A DNA stretch of 64,000 bases from Paracoccaceae bacterium (GCA_002709405.1 PAQV01000051.1:26624-90623), one strand, 5' to 3'. Shown: positions 16,528 through 25,446, counted from the first letter of the stretch. The notes: a model not told the origin generated them from the sequence alone. Numbers and translations are program-made.

Positions 16528-18291
16528 TCACGTGTCGGGCTGCAGCCTTTGCACGGCCAGCAAGGTGATGTCATCGGCCTGCGACGCGCCGTCGGAGAAG
16601 CCGGCAATGCCCGACAAGATCCCCTCGACCAGGGCCTGCGGGTCTGTGCGCCCGAAGGCGGCGGCCATGTCGGAGGCGCGGGCGTCGCCCAGAAGCTCTC
16701 CGGCCGGGTTCTGGGCCTCGTCGAACCCGTCGCTGTAGATCAGCAGGGTCTCATCACGGGCGATCGCGATCTCGGCCGGTTGGAAGGGGTAGTCGTCGAA
16801 CGCGCCCAGGACGATGTTGTTGGGAGGTGTGACATGCCGCGCCTTGTGGTCCGGCGTGATGAGGAACGGCTGGCAATGGCCGCAGTTCACGCATTGCCCC
16901 TGCCCTGTCGCCGGATCGAGCAGCGCCAGGAACATGGAAATGAACAGATCCTCGGTATTGCCGTCGCACAGGGCATCGTTGGTGGCCGAGACGATGTCGG
17001 CCGCGTCGGTGTAACGCCCGGCATTGGCCCGCAGCATCATCGCCGCCCGCGCCGCGAACAGCGCCGGCCCGATGCCCTTGCCGGACACATCGGCGATGAG
17101 GATGGCGATGCGGCCGTCCTGCATTTCAAAGAGATCGAAGAAATCGCCCCCGACCTCTTCGGCCGGGATCATTGCGCCGAACAGAGACAACCGGGGCGAC
17201 AGGTCGAAATCCGAGGGCACCAGCGATTGCTGCACGTTGCGCGCCGCGGCCAGCTGGGTGTCGAGCTTCAGCAGCCGGTCGCGGGCCTCCTGCCCGGCGC
17301 GGACCCGTTCGACGGTGTCGATCAGGGCCTGGATCTCGTCCGATGTCTGCATCGGCTTCAGCGTCAGGGTCGTGGCCCCCTCGGCCATCTGCTGCAACAG
17401 GCGCACCACCGCGCCGAGCGGGCGAAAGGACACGCGCAGCACGTGCATCAGCAGGCCCAAGGTCAGCATGATCGCCAGGATCAGCATGACCGCCGCCGTG
17501 CTGCCGTAGATGAAATGCCGCTGGCTGGAGGCGGTGACGTCGCGCAGGCTGACGAACTCGGCCAGCAGATCGCCCTGGTCGTCGCGCATCGGGATCGCCA
17601 GGGCCAGGTAGCGCCGCCCGTCCTCGCCGAACCCGACGCTGCGCGCCGCGCCGGCACAGCAGCCGTCGGTCAGCGTTGAAAACCCCTCGGGCACTGGCCC
17701 GGTCGTCCTGACCGTCCCATCGACCGAGATCACGCCAAGGGCCGAGGCCCCGCGCAGGAAACGGCGCGCGCGGTCGACCAGGTCGAGGGACGCCACCACC
17801 TGCCCGGTGACGCGGTTGCCCTGGCGCACCGGTTCGACGGCCGCCAGCCGCAGGTCGCCGGCAGCACCCAGGCCCAGGCCGTTCACGGCCACATCGCCCT
17901 CCGCCGGCCCCACGGCCGCCATGCCAAGCCGCGCCACGACGGTGCCATCGTCGGCCAGCACCGTGACCCCAAGGGCTGCGCCGGTGGCATCGACGGCCGC
18001 CGCGACCATGTCCTGCAATTCTGCCATGGCGGCGGGATCCGTTCCGCCCAGAACCGCGTCCACCGCAGGCTGGTTCGCCAGGTCAGAGGCGATCCGGCGC
18101 AGCAGGGCCGCGTCCAGGTCGGTGACCGTGGTCAGCAATTCCTGCGCGCTGGCCAGCTGGTCGGCGGCATGGCGGTCGCGCAGCAGCGTCGCCCGCCCTT
18201 CGGCATATAGCAGCATGATCGCCGTGACACTCAGCAGCGCCGCCGACACGATCAGCGCCACGTGGCCGCGCAGCGAGTTCGTCTTCAGCAT
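16528..18291 (-). CDS. Membrane-bound SpoIIE-family PP2C phosphatase with periplasmic sensor and HAMP
   Basis: 587 residues from the ATG at 18291, which overlaps the upstream gene by 7 bp; the track's longer version adds an unlikely arginine-rich leader. Order: TM helix 10-30, periplasmic sensor about 31-265, TM helix 268-288, HAMP about 289-345, short coiled coil, then PP2C-type phosphatase 365-587. Metal-binding motifs are EVGGDFFD (379-386), ADVSGKG (400-406), YSDGFDEA and QADDITLL. In partner-switching systems such RsbU-like enzymes dephosphorylate a STAS protein on serine. The STAS partner and kinase are coded upstream in the same operon. Output unknown. Confidence 0.93.
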   Translation of the reverse strand: MLKTNSLRGHVALIVSAALLSVTAIMLLYAEGRATLLRDRHAADQLASAQELLTTVTDLDAALLRRIASDLANQPAVDAVLGGTDPAAMAELQDMVAAAVDATGAALGVTVLADDGTVVARLGMAAVGPAEGDVAVNGLGLGAAGDLRLAAVEPVRQGNRVTGQVVASLDLVDRARRFLRGASALGVISVDGTVRTTGPVPEGFSTLTDGCCAGAARSVGFGEDGRRYLALAIPMRDDQGDLLAEFVSLRDVTASSQRHFIYGSTAAVMLILAIMLTLGLLMHVLRVSFRPLGAVVRLLQQMAEGATTLTLKPMQTSDEIQALIDTVERVRAGQEARDRLLKLDTQLAAARNVQQSLVPSDFDLSPRLSLFGAMIPAEEVGGDFFDLFEMQDGRIAILIADVSGKGIGPALFAARAAMMLRANAGRYTDAADIVSATNDALCDGNTEDLFISMFLALLDPATGQGQCVNCGHCQPFLITPDHKARHVTPPNNIVLGAFDDYPFQPAEIAIARDETLLIYSDGFDEAQNPAGELLGDARASDMAAAFGRTDPQALVEGILSGIAGFSDGASQADDITLLAVQRLQPDT

Positions 18292-18971
18292 GCCTCGGCC
18301 TGACCATAGACCAGCGCGGGACCGTCGCGTTCGACCGCCCGGCCCTTCCAGCCTGCCGCCAGCAGGGCACGGTGCGGCTCCAGCCCGCCTTGGGGCGGCA
18401 GGGGTTCGCGTTGCAGGGCCTCTTTGGTCTGGCACCAGCCGCGCGCGGGCCGTTCGACGATGAACCGATGCTGGCCGTAGTAGCTGTAATCATGGCTGAC
18501 CACGGCGAGACCAGCAGCCAGCAGGTTGCGCAACGACCCGTGGTTCCAGGGCGACACAAAGGCCTTGCCGGCCGTGAACCCCGCATCGAACAGGGCGGCC
18601 AGCCGCAGGTCGATGACCCGGCGCTGCCAGCCCATGCCCCGGATGCCGGCGCGCAGGGCGGTGCCGAACAGCAGCCCCTTGTCCGGTTCGTCCGCGAACA
18701 GCCCCGCCATCCGCGCCGCCGGTCCCGCGACCGTGTAGCCCTGTGCCCGGCCGTCGACCCGGATCAGCATCAGCACCGCGCCCAGCCCGTGGATCCTGGC
18801 AAAGAACGCCTCGTCCTGGCGGCCATAGACATCTTCGCCGGTATAGGCCACGGCCTCGGAGTTGATGTCCGACAGCTCGGCGAAATCGGCCGGCCCTGCG
18901 ATGGTGACGAAGCTGTCCGGCGGCAACTGCAGATCCGCGATCCGCGCGCGCAGGGCCTCTTCCAGTTGCAT
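18285..18971 (-). CDS. Probable GNAT-like acyltransferase
   Basis: 228 residues, no signal peptide or membrane segment. The pattern resembles the GNAT fold: an N-terminal substrate region, strands VLMLIRVDGRAQGYTVAG and VIDLRLAALFDAGFTAGKAFVSPWNHGSLRNLLAAGLAVVSHDY. In the latter, the N-x-x-S-x-x-N-L-L-A-A-G-L element looks like the family's helix after the acetyl-CoA loop (commonly N-x-x-S-x-x-x-x-x-k-x-G-F). The assignment is tentative. It sits between the binding-protein and phosphatase genes with overlapping ends (TAATG; 7 bp), so it is an integral part of the partner-switch operon; it might modify a component or the signal. Confidence 0.5.
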   Translation of the reverse strand: MQLEEALRARIADLQLPPDSFVTIAGPADFAELSDINSEAVAYTGEDVYGRQDEAFFARIHGLGAVLMLIRVDGRAQGYTVAGPAARMAGLFADEPDKGLLFGTALRAGIRGMGWQRRVIDLRLAALFDAGFTAGKAFVSPWNHGSLRNLLAAGLAVVSHDYSYYGQHRFIVERPARGWCQTKEALQREPLPPQGGLEPHRALLAAGWKGRAVERDGPALVYGQAEAC

Positions 18972-20002
18972 TACGGCGTGCCCTCCATGATCTCGGCGTA
19001 ATCCATCAGCGACATGGCCGGCAGGATGCCCAGCCGCTGCGCCACGTCCAGCCGCACCCGGTAGGAAAAGCTGGGCAGGGTTTCGACCGGGATCGCGCCC
19101 GGATCAACGCCGTCAAACAGCACCGCCTCGGCCTTCTGGGCGGCAAAGCGGCCGACGTCGTAATAGGGCGCCACCAGGCCATAAAGCGCATCCGACGAGG
19201 TCAGCGAGCGTTCGGTCGAGGCGAAGGTGGCCAGCCCCGCGGCATTGGCGGCATCGGCGACCTCAGCGGCATATTCGCCCAGGAAGGAATCCGGCCCGAG
19301 GTACAGGAACTGCGGGCCCGCCGCCGCCGCCTCGGCCACCAGTTCGGGGATGGAGGCCGGATCGGGCTGGCCGTCAGCATCCAGCGGCACGGTGTAGGTG
19401 TCGATCCGCAGGCCATAGCGTTCGCCCACGGCTTTCAGCTCGGCCACCGCCTGCGCGGAATTCGGCTCGGCATCGGTGTAGATTGTGGCGATCCGGTCGA
19501 CGGGCATGTAGGCCTGCATCGCCTGCACCTGGGTTTCCATCGGCACAACATGGCTGACCCCGGTGACATTGCGGTGACTGAGGCGGGTGTCATCCACGAC
19601 GCCGGATAGCACAGGCTGCGACACCATCGAGAACACGATCGGCAGGTCGGTGACCTGGGGCGGGTAGGCCTCGCCCTGGGCCAGGTCGGGATCGGCACCG
19701 GCAATGCCCAGGGTGACCGGCGTGCCCCAGGTGTAGACCAGGTCCGGTTGCGCGGCTTTGATGCGGGCGACGATCTCGGGCAGCCGGGCGGTGTCACGGT
19801 CGACCGAGACGACCTCGTAGGTGACCGGCAGGCCCTTTTCGCTGAAATAGCCTCGGAATCCCTGTTCCACCGCCGTTTCGCCCCGCCACAGCACCATGAA
19901 GATGCTTTTGCCGTCCTGCGCGACAGCGACCGGCGGAGCCAGCAGCAGCGCGAGTGCCGCCGCGGCGCGGACCAGGGATCTAGGTTTTGACAAGCAGTGC
20001 AT
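18971..20002 (-). CDS. Periplasmic ABC_sub_bind family solute-binding protein
   Basis: 343 residues with a Sec signal peptide (cleavage near VAVAQ-DG). The pattern SIFMVLWRGETAVEQGFRGYFSEKG... and LVYTWGTPVTLGIAG matches the ABC_sub_bind (YtfQ/TrpX-like, PF04392-type) proteins, which fold like Leu/Ile/Val-binding proteins. No matching permease or ATPase is nearby. Instead it overlaps the sensor-MFS gene by 23 bp and the acyltransferase gene by 1 bp inside a partner-switch operon. It therefore may act as a periplasmic ligand sensor for the sensor domains, rather than as part of an ABC importer (inference). Confidence 0.85.
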   Translation of the reverse strand: MHCLSKPRSLVRAAAALALLLAPPVAVAQDGKSIFMVLWRGETAVEQGFRGYFSEKGLPVTYEVVSVDRDTARLPEIVARIKAAQPDLVYTWGTPVTLGIAGADPDLAQGEAYPPQVTDLPIVFSMVSQPVLSGVVDDTRLSHRNVTGVSHVVPMETQVQAMQAYMPVDRIATIYTDAEPNSAQAVAELKAVGERYGLRIDTYTVPLDADGQPDPASIPELVAEAAAAGPQFLYLGPDSFLGEYAAEVADAANAAGLATFASTERSLTSSDALYGLVAPYYDVGRFAAQKAEAVLFDGVDPGAIPVETLPSFSYRVRLDVAQRLGILPAMSLMDYAEIMEGTP

Positions 20003-22076
20003 CGATGGCCTCTTCTTCGTCGCGCTCGCCGACGATCAGGAAACAGGTACTGGCCAGCCCAGCCAGCAGAACAGCCGCAAGGCCGAGCACCAGCAAGGAC
20101 TGGACGGGGCTGAAAAACACCAGAAGCGCCGCACCGATGACCGGCCCCGCAAGCGAGCCCAGCCGTTCCATGAAGCGGTACTGGCCGATGACGGTCGCGG
20201 TGCCGAAGCGCTCCTGTTCATGGCGGGTGAGCCGCAGAAGGAAGCTCATCTGAGAGGGCACGGACATCGCCTGCCCCGCCGCGAAAACGGCCACGCAGAG
20301 GACAAGCGCCCAGGGCAGCCCGATCAGCGCCGGCAGGGCCAGGGCAAAGGCCGACAGGATCGTGCCCACGCAGACGACCGGCGCGACAAGGCTCCAGCGG
20401 TCCACGGCGCGGGCTATCCAGGCCGCGCTGCACAGCACGACGACGCCGTAGATCATGAACAGCTGGCCTGCCGCCGCCGCCCCGCCGCCCGCCGCGACCA
20501 CGGCCAGGGGAAGGCACAGGAACAGCCCGCCGTTCAGCAACAGTTTCGACGGCAGGGCCATGCCCGCGATCAGGGCCAGGTAGCGCCGGTTGGCCAGGAT
20601 GACGCCCAGGGGCTGCAACTGCGCCCGGACCCCGGGGCGCGGCGGTTTTGGCAGCGGTTGCTCGGACGGCAGGATACCCAGGGTGGTGACAAAGGACAGC
20701 ACCAGCGCCGAGGCGGCCATGACAAAGGCCGCGTCCGCGCCTAGCCGGTCGGCCAGGATGCCTCCAATGGCGGGCCCGGCGATATCGGCCCCCACCACGG
20801 CGATGAAGAACAGCGAAAACCCGGACGTGCGCCGGGACTGGTCGGAATGTTCGACGATATAGACCTGCGCCGCGGCGTAGACGATGCCATAGCCAAGCCC
20901 CGCGACGCCCCGAAACAGCGCCGCCTGCCAGACCGTGGCCACCAGAACGTGGCCCAGCGTGCCAAGCGCGCTGACGGCCACGCCTAGCAGGATGACGTGT
21001 TTCACCCGGCTGCGGTTGCAGAACTGCGCGCCCAGGACGATGCCCAGCAGAGAGGCCAGCAGGAAGGCCGACATCGCCAGGCCCACCTGGATATCCGGCG
21101 AGGGCGCGCCCTGCGCGGGGGCGATCCCCTTCAGGAACAGCGGCAACGAGGGCCGCAGGATCGCCTCGGACAGGAAGAACAGGATCAGCGGCAGGCGGAT
21201 CAGGTAGGCGGCGGGCCCGCGCCAGAGCGTGGGTTGGCCGGTCTCTGGCAGGGTCAGCCCCGGCACCGCGCCGTTTGCGGAGGCCCGGGAAATCGCGTTG
21301 CGGATGAAGCGGTTGGTCTGCCGGATCAGCTCTGCCGTGCCGAAGAGGCCCGAGGCGCGGGCTGTGTGGCGCAGGTCCCCGTCGGCCAGCCGGTCGCCCA
21401 GGTACCAGATCGCGGTCAGCGGGCGCAGCAGGCTGACCCCGGCGATCAGAAGCAGGCATTCGAAGCCCAGAAGCATGGCGGCGGCAAAGACGATCAGCAT
21501 GTTCAGCGACAGGTCCCGCCGCAGCGCGTCAAGCTGGGCCGTATCGGTGCCAAGGTAGACGTACCCCGCAGGCGCGGCGGCGTCGCCGATGGGCTGCCGA
21601 GTGATCAGGTACGTGCCGGAGAGGTAGCTGCCAGACACCCTTTCGGCCGTCTCGATCCCGGCAAAGCGGTGAAAGACCGCGTTGACCCGGTCCTCGATCG
21701 TGGCGCGTAGGCCGGGACGGGCGTCTTCTTGCGGTCCGTCGATCAGCTTCTGGAACCGGGCGATGGTCCGTGGCGTCTGGGCGATCACCTCGCCGCCGAC
21801 ATCCACGACCGCGATAAAGCTGGTTTCGGGGGAATTCTTTGCGGCATTGTCCAGCACGTCGTCCACGTCGCGCAGGGCCGACAGAGACCCGAACAGCCGC
21901 AGCCCCAGGGCCAGGCGGCGTTCAATACCGCTGGCGACGACCTCGGCGCGCTCTTCGTATTGCGGAAGAAGGGCCTGTTCGTAGATCCCGAAGGTATAGA
22001 CGCCGAACAGCAGGAAGGGCGCCAGGATCGCGGCAACCAGGGCCGACCCGCCGATCCACGCCATGAGGCGGCTCAT
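19980..22076 (-). CDS. Sensor-HAMP-MFS fusion transporter
   Basis: 698 residues, far longer than a usual MFS protein (about 400). TM helix 8-30, a periplasmic sensor-like domain of about 160 residues (31-190), TM helix 191-216, a HAMP-like linker (RPLTAIWYLGDRLADGDLR..., 217-268), then a complete 12-helix MFS transporter (about 295-690) with the first-loop/second-loop charge pattern NRSRVKH between helices 2 and 3. The N-terminal half looks like that of a chemoreceptor or histidine kinase. The gene overlaps both neighbours (4 bp with the kinase, 23 bp with the binding protein). A transporter gated or reported on by a HAMP sensor is the simplest reading; the substrate is unknown. Confidence 0.85.
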   Translation of the reverse strand: MSRLMAWIGGSALVAAILAPFLLFGVYTFGIYEQALLPQYEERAEVVASGIERRLALGLRLFGSLSALRDVDDVLDNAAKNSPETSFIAVVDVGGEVIAQTPRTIARFQKLIDGPQEDARPGLRATIEDRVNAVFHRFAGIETAERVSGSYLSGTYLITRQPIGDAAAPAGYVYLGTDTAQLDALRRDLSLNMLIVFAAAMLLGFECLLLIAGVSLLRPLTAIWYLGDRLADGDLRHTARASGLFGTAELIRQTNRFIRNAISRASANGAVPGLTLPETGQPTLWRGPAAYLIRLPLILFFLSEAILRPSLPLFLKGIAPAQGAPSPDIQVGLAMSAFLLASLLGIVLGAQFCNRSRVKHVILLGVAVSALGTLGHVLVATVWQAALFRGVAGLGYGIVYAAAQVYIVEHSDQSRRTSGFSLFFIAVVGADIAGPAIGGILADRLGADAAFVMAASALVLSFVTTLGILPSEQPLPKPPRPGVRAQLQPLGVILANRRYLALIAGMALPSKLLLNGGLFLCLPLAVVAAGGGAAAAGQLFMIYGVVVLCSAAWIARAVDRWSLVAPVVCVGTILSAFALALPALIGLPWALVLCVAVFAAGQAMSVPSQMSFLLRLTRHEQERFGTATVIGQYRFMERLGSLAGPVIGAALLVFFSPVQSLLVLGLAAVLLAGLASTCFLIVGERDEEEAIDALLVKT

Positions 22077-23311
22077 GATCCGGTCTCCGCCGTGCTGCGC
22101 CCCAACCGGGCCGAGATCGCGGCCGCGGCATGCACGAGCGCCCCGTCGGATCTGGCGACCGGCGCGTCGGTGCCATCGGCCAGGTCATGCATGACATCAG
22201 CCATGTGATGAAACCGCCGGTGCAAGGGCACCGCCACCATCAGCGCGATCAGGGCGATGATGGGCAACGAAATCAGCGCGATCAGAGGGGCGACAATGGC
22301 AATATCCCGGCGCAGAGTGGCGGTGGCTTCGAACAGCGACCGGGACGGAAAGACCAGCACCAGGGTGCCGATGGGGGCCGTGTCGAGGGTCAGGGGCATG
22401 CCGGTCAGGAAGACGTCCTCGTCCGGGGCCTGGGCATGCCACAGCGTGTCCGCATCGCCCGGCAGCGCGGCCACGGCCGAGGGCAAGGGCCCCGCCCCGG
22501 TGCTGGCATGGACAACCTGCCCGTCCGGACCGGTGACATAATACCGGATTTCGCCTTCGCGCAGCTGGGCGCGGCGGTTGATGGCGATCTGCACGGCCAG
22601 GTTGGAGGACAGCGACAGCCCGGCACCGAAACTGCTTTCGATGGTGTCGCCAAGTTCCCGGGCGACGGAATCGTAGCGGATCTGCGCCGCGTGCTGGATT
22701 TCGCGTTCCAGCCGCAGCACGTTCAGCCCAGCGGCCAGGACCAGACTGAGCGTCAGGATCAGGCCCAGCGGCAACAGGAAGCGCAGGAGGAACGGCAACA
22801 GCACGGGCCTGCGCGCGGTGCGGGTGCTGGTCGGCTTGGGCGGATTGTCCGCCTTTGTTGCGTTCGGTGCGTTGTCGGGGGCGATGCGGAACAGAAGCGT
22901 CAGGCGGTTCACGCCACCGTCGCGGTCATAGGTCTGCCGGTCGGACAGCTTGCGCACCAGGTGAAGACCCAGGCCGCCGATCGCCCGGTCTTCGACCTCC
23001 AGGTCCAGGTCCGGCTCGGCGCTGTTGTCCAGCGGGTTGAAGGCAGTGCCGTCATCCTCGACCACAAGGGTCACGGCGCTTTCCGAGCCTTGAAGCGACA
23101 GCCGCACCTCTCCGGGCGCGTCGGCATAGGCGTGATGGGCGAGGTTGAGGAACAGCTCTTCTGCGGCCAGTTCGACGCGCGAAGCGATCGCGGGGGGCAC
23201 ATCGGCCAGGACACCAGAAGCCTGCACCCAGGACAGGACCCGTGACAGCTGGCCTTCCTCGGCCGGCAGGACAAGATCCGAACGCCCCGGGCCGTCGGCC
23301 GTATCAGACAT
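22073..23311 (-). CDS. RsbW-like HATPase (anti-sigma-type kinase) fused to a C-terminal membrane sensor
   Basis: 412 residues. Residues 1-145 form a GHKL ATPase of the RsbW/SpoIIAB class: N-box EELFLNLAHHAY (51-62), G1 EDDGTAFNP (85-93) and G2 GGLGLHLVRKL (112-122). A proline-rich linker leads to TM helix about 170-198, a periplasmic domain of about 135 residues, TM helix about 336-362 and a short HAMP-like tail. In classic systems the kinase is a free soluble protein that phosphorylates a STAS protein; here it is membrane-tethered with the sensor at the C-terminal side, an unusual order. The STAS gene lies 69 bp upstream; the next gene overlaps by ATGA. Confidence 0.9.
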   Translation of the reverse strand: MSDTADGPGRSDLVLPAEEGQLSRVLSWVQASGVLADVPPAIASRVELAAEELFLNLAHHAYADAPGEVRLSLQGSESAVTLVVEDDGTAFNPLDNSAEPDLDLEVEDRAIGGLGLHLVRKLSDRQTYDRDGGVNRLTLLFRIAPDNAPNATKADNPPKPTSTRTARRPVLLPFLLRFLLPLGLILTLSLVLAAGLNVLRLEREIQHAAQIRYDSVARELGDTIESSFGAGLSLSSNLAVQIAINRRAQLREGEIRYYVTGPDGQVVHASTGAGPLPSAVAALPGDADTLWHAQAPDEDVFLTGMPLTLDTAPIGTLVLVFPSRSLFEATATLRRDIAIVAPLIALISLPIIALIALMVAVPLHRRFHHMADVMHDLADGTDAPVARSDGALVHAAAAISARLGRSTAETGS

Positions 23312-23380
23312 GGCCCTTGCGCGCCCCCGGCCGGGGCTTTGTCATCACGCCGGGGGTAAACCGGCAGGGCAGAGCACCGG

Positions 23381-23734
23381 TCATGCGCCGTCCCCGGACG
23401 CGGCCAGCAGGGATGCGATGGCCTCGGCGCTGCTGGCGTGGATCTCAAGAACGGACGAGAAGCCACTGATATCGAAGACTTCCTGCACCTGAGGCGCCAA
23501 CCCCGCAAGGGCCAGCCGCGCGCCGGACGCCCGGGCGGACTTGGCGGCCTTCAGCACGACGCGCAAGCCGGCAGAGGACACGTAGTCCACCTGCGCCAGA
23601 TCCAGAACAAGGGCCGGAACCCCGGTCAGCCGGCCCAGGATCGCGGTTTCGGCCTCGGCCGCGGTTGTGCCGTCGATCCGGCCGTCGATTGCCGTCACCG
23701 CAATCTCGGCTTCTGTGTATTCCTTGATGTCCAT
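23381..23734 (-). CDS. STAS-domain anti-sigma-factor-antagonist-like protein
   Basis: 117 residues from the ATG at 23734 (the track's ATG at 23758 adds eight residues and is possible). It is a complete single STAS domain. The phosphorylatable serine sits in YVSSAGLRVVL (Ser53 or Ser54), the position used in SpoIIAA/RsbV. It should be phosphorylated by the HATPase at 22073-23311 and dephosphorylated by the SpoIIE phosphatase at 16528-18291. First gene of the six-gene operon. Its unphosphorylated form would bind some target; no sigma factor gene is present in the window. Confidence 0.92.
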   Translation of the reverse strand: MDIKEYTEAEIAVTAIDGRIDGTTAAEAETAILGRLTGVPALVLDLAQVDYVSSAGLRVVLKAAKSARASGARLALAGLAPQVQEVFDISGFSSVLEIHASSAEAIASLLAASGDGA

Positions 23735-24015
23735 GGGTCCCCGCCGGAATTCCTGCATGTTTCACTGCGGCGCGCATCGCGTTCCTGCGAACATGCAAAG
23801 ACCTCCGCATCCCGCACCGGGACCAAGCCCGGGACCACTTCCGAACAGATGATGCGCAACTGCATCGTTACTCGTACAAAAACTTCCACGTTTCCGGATG
23901 CCCCGTCAAGAAATGCCACGCCAAGACTGGCTTCTGACAGGTTGATGTCCAAAGCCGAACGGCCCGGTGCCCGGGCCTGCCCAAGGGCTGCGCCGACCGC
24001 TGCCCCAACGGGCCG
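23735..24015. other. Intergenic region upstream of the partner-switch operon
   Basis: About 280 bp between the STAS gene and the stop of the ferric-reductase-like gene, both on the minus strand. It should hold the operon's promoter and the terminator of the flavocytochrome gene. Small ORFs in the track here (23695, 23868) have no family pattern and were not accepted. Confidence 0.4.
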
Positions 24016-25362
24016 TCATCGGAACTGCAGATGTTCGTAGATGATGCGTTCCGGCGGCACACCCAGGTCCAGGAATTGTTTCACCAGGTCATCGACAAAG
24101 GGCGTCGAGCCGCACAGCATGACGGCGAAATCGTCCAGCTCGACATCCTCCATGATCTGCTTGGCGCTCAGCCGGCCGCGGTCGGCCGTGGTCCACTGGA
24201 CGTAGTCGATATAGGAATCCGCCTCCAGGAAGCGCTCGCGGATCTCTTCGTCATAGACGGCGTCCTCGGGGGTGCGGGTGATGTAGTAGAACCAGATCCG
24301 CCGGAAATCGTCGTTCGACTGTTCGAATTCCAGCATGCCCAGGAAGGGCGTGATGCCGATCCCCGCTCCGATCCAGACCATCCGCCGGTAAGGCGCGAAA
24401 TGGGATTGGGTGAAGCCTCCGAAACTGCCAAAGACCTCGACCTCGTCACCCGGGGTCAAGCCATTCACGGCCTTGGTGAAATCCCCAACCTGGCGGATCG
24501 AGAACCGCAGGTCGCGCTTCACCGGCGAGCCGGAAATCGAGAACGGGTGCAATTCGGCGGAATGGTCGGCAAGCGTCGGCGTGCGCAGGAAGGCGAAGGT
24601 GCCCGGCTGGTACATCATCCGCCGGTCGCGGGGCCGCAGTTCCAGGTCGACCACCCCAGACCCGCGCTGCACGACTCGCTGCACGGTATAGAGGAACCGG
24701 GGCCCGAAACTGCGAAAGAGCAGCACGCGATAGGTCCAGGCCAGGGTGCCCGAGAGCAGCAGGATCACGATCCAGGTGCGCAGGGGCTCAAAGAACTTGA
24801 TCGTGCCCGGCTCGATCGAGGCATGGGCCGTACCCAGCAGGAACAGCACGCCGATCATCCGGTGCAGGTTCAGCCACAGCTCGTGCCGCATCCGCTTGAC
24901 GTAGGCCAGCACGCCCAGCCCGGCCAGCAGGTAGAACACCGCGATGTCGATGGTCCGGGCCCCCGGCCAGAAGGGCACCAGCATGATCGCCGCCGAGTCC
25001 CCCACCTGTATGGCATGCAGGCACAGCAGCACCACGTGCAGACCCATCAGCAGCATCGCCGCCAGCCCCAACCGCTTGTGCAGGCGCACGCCGTTGTCGA
25101 GGCCGCCGATCAGCGGTTCCAGCGCCTGGGCCCGGGACACCACGACGATGGCCAGCGCGGCGCAGGTGAAGGACCACAGCATCACCACCTGCGAGGGCGC
25201 GAGCCAGGGCCAGAGCGTGCCGCCGAAGCCGATCGAAAAGCGCCCGATCATCCACAGCACCGTCGTCACCACCAGGCAGCCGCCGATCAGCAGCCAGGGT
25301 TTCTGCGTGCGAGTCAGAAGGTCAGAGGGAGGTGTATCGCTGCTTGGGGACGTGACGGACAT
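24016..25362 (-). CDS. Ferric-reductase-like flavocytochrome (FRE/NOX type oxidoreductase)
   Basis: 448 residues. The N-terminal half (about 20-220) has six membrane helices of the ferric_reduct type with candidate haem histidines at H95, H109, H167 and H180. The C-terminal half is an FAD/NAD(P)-binding reductase with the FAD motif HPFSISG (272-278) and pyridine nucleotide motif GAGIGITPFLGML (332-344), ending in CGSTPFVDD. It would carry electrons from NAD(P)H across the membrane, for instance to ferric iron or another periplasmic acceptor. It stands alone on the minus strand between the TRAP operon and the partner-switch operon. Confidence 0.9.
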   Translation of the reverse strand: MSVTSPSSDTPPSDLLTRTQKPWLLIGGCLVVTTVLWMIGRFSIGFGGTLWPWLAPSQVVMLWSFTCAALAIVVVSRAQALEPLIGGLDNGVRLHKRLGLAAMLLMGLHVVLLCLHAIQVGDSAAIMLVPFWPGARTIDIAVFYLLAGLGVLAYVKRMRHELWLNLHRMIGVLFLLGTAHASIEPGTIKFFEPLRTWIVILLLSGTLAWTYRVLLFRSFGPRFLYTVQRVVQRGSGVVDLELRPRDRRMMYQPGTFAFLRTPTLADHSAELHPFSISGSPVKRDLRFSIRQVGDFTKAVNGLTPGDEVEVFGSFGGFTQSHFAPYRRMVWIGAGIGITPFLGMLEFEQSNDDFRRIWFYYITRTPEDAVYDEEIRERFLEADSYIDYVQWTTADRGRLSAKQIMEDVELDDFAVMLCGSTPFVDDLVKQFLDLGVPPERIIYEHLQFR

Positions 25363-25446
25363 GCCGGTATGAATCCTTGGGGCGGGACAGATCCAAGCCT
25401 ATGGGTCCGCGCCACGAAGTCCATACAGTATCACGTTTTATTGCGC

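Noticed and set aside
14417-16531. 704-aa minus-strand ORF spanning the oxygenase and the liv remnants
   Set aside because: Serine/arginine-rich shadow; crosses several plus-strand genes and a pseudogene region.
23695-23952. 85-aa minus-strand ORF upstream of the STAS gene
   Set aside because: Overlaps the STAS start in another frame, no ribosome site and no family pattern.
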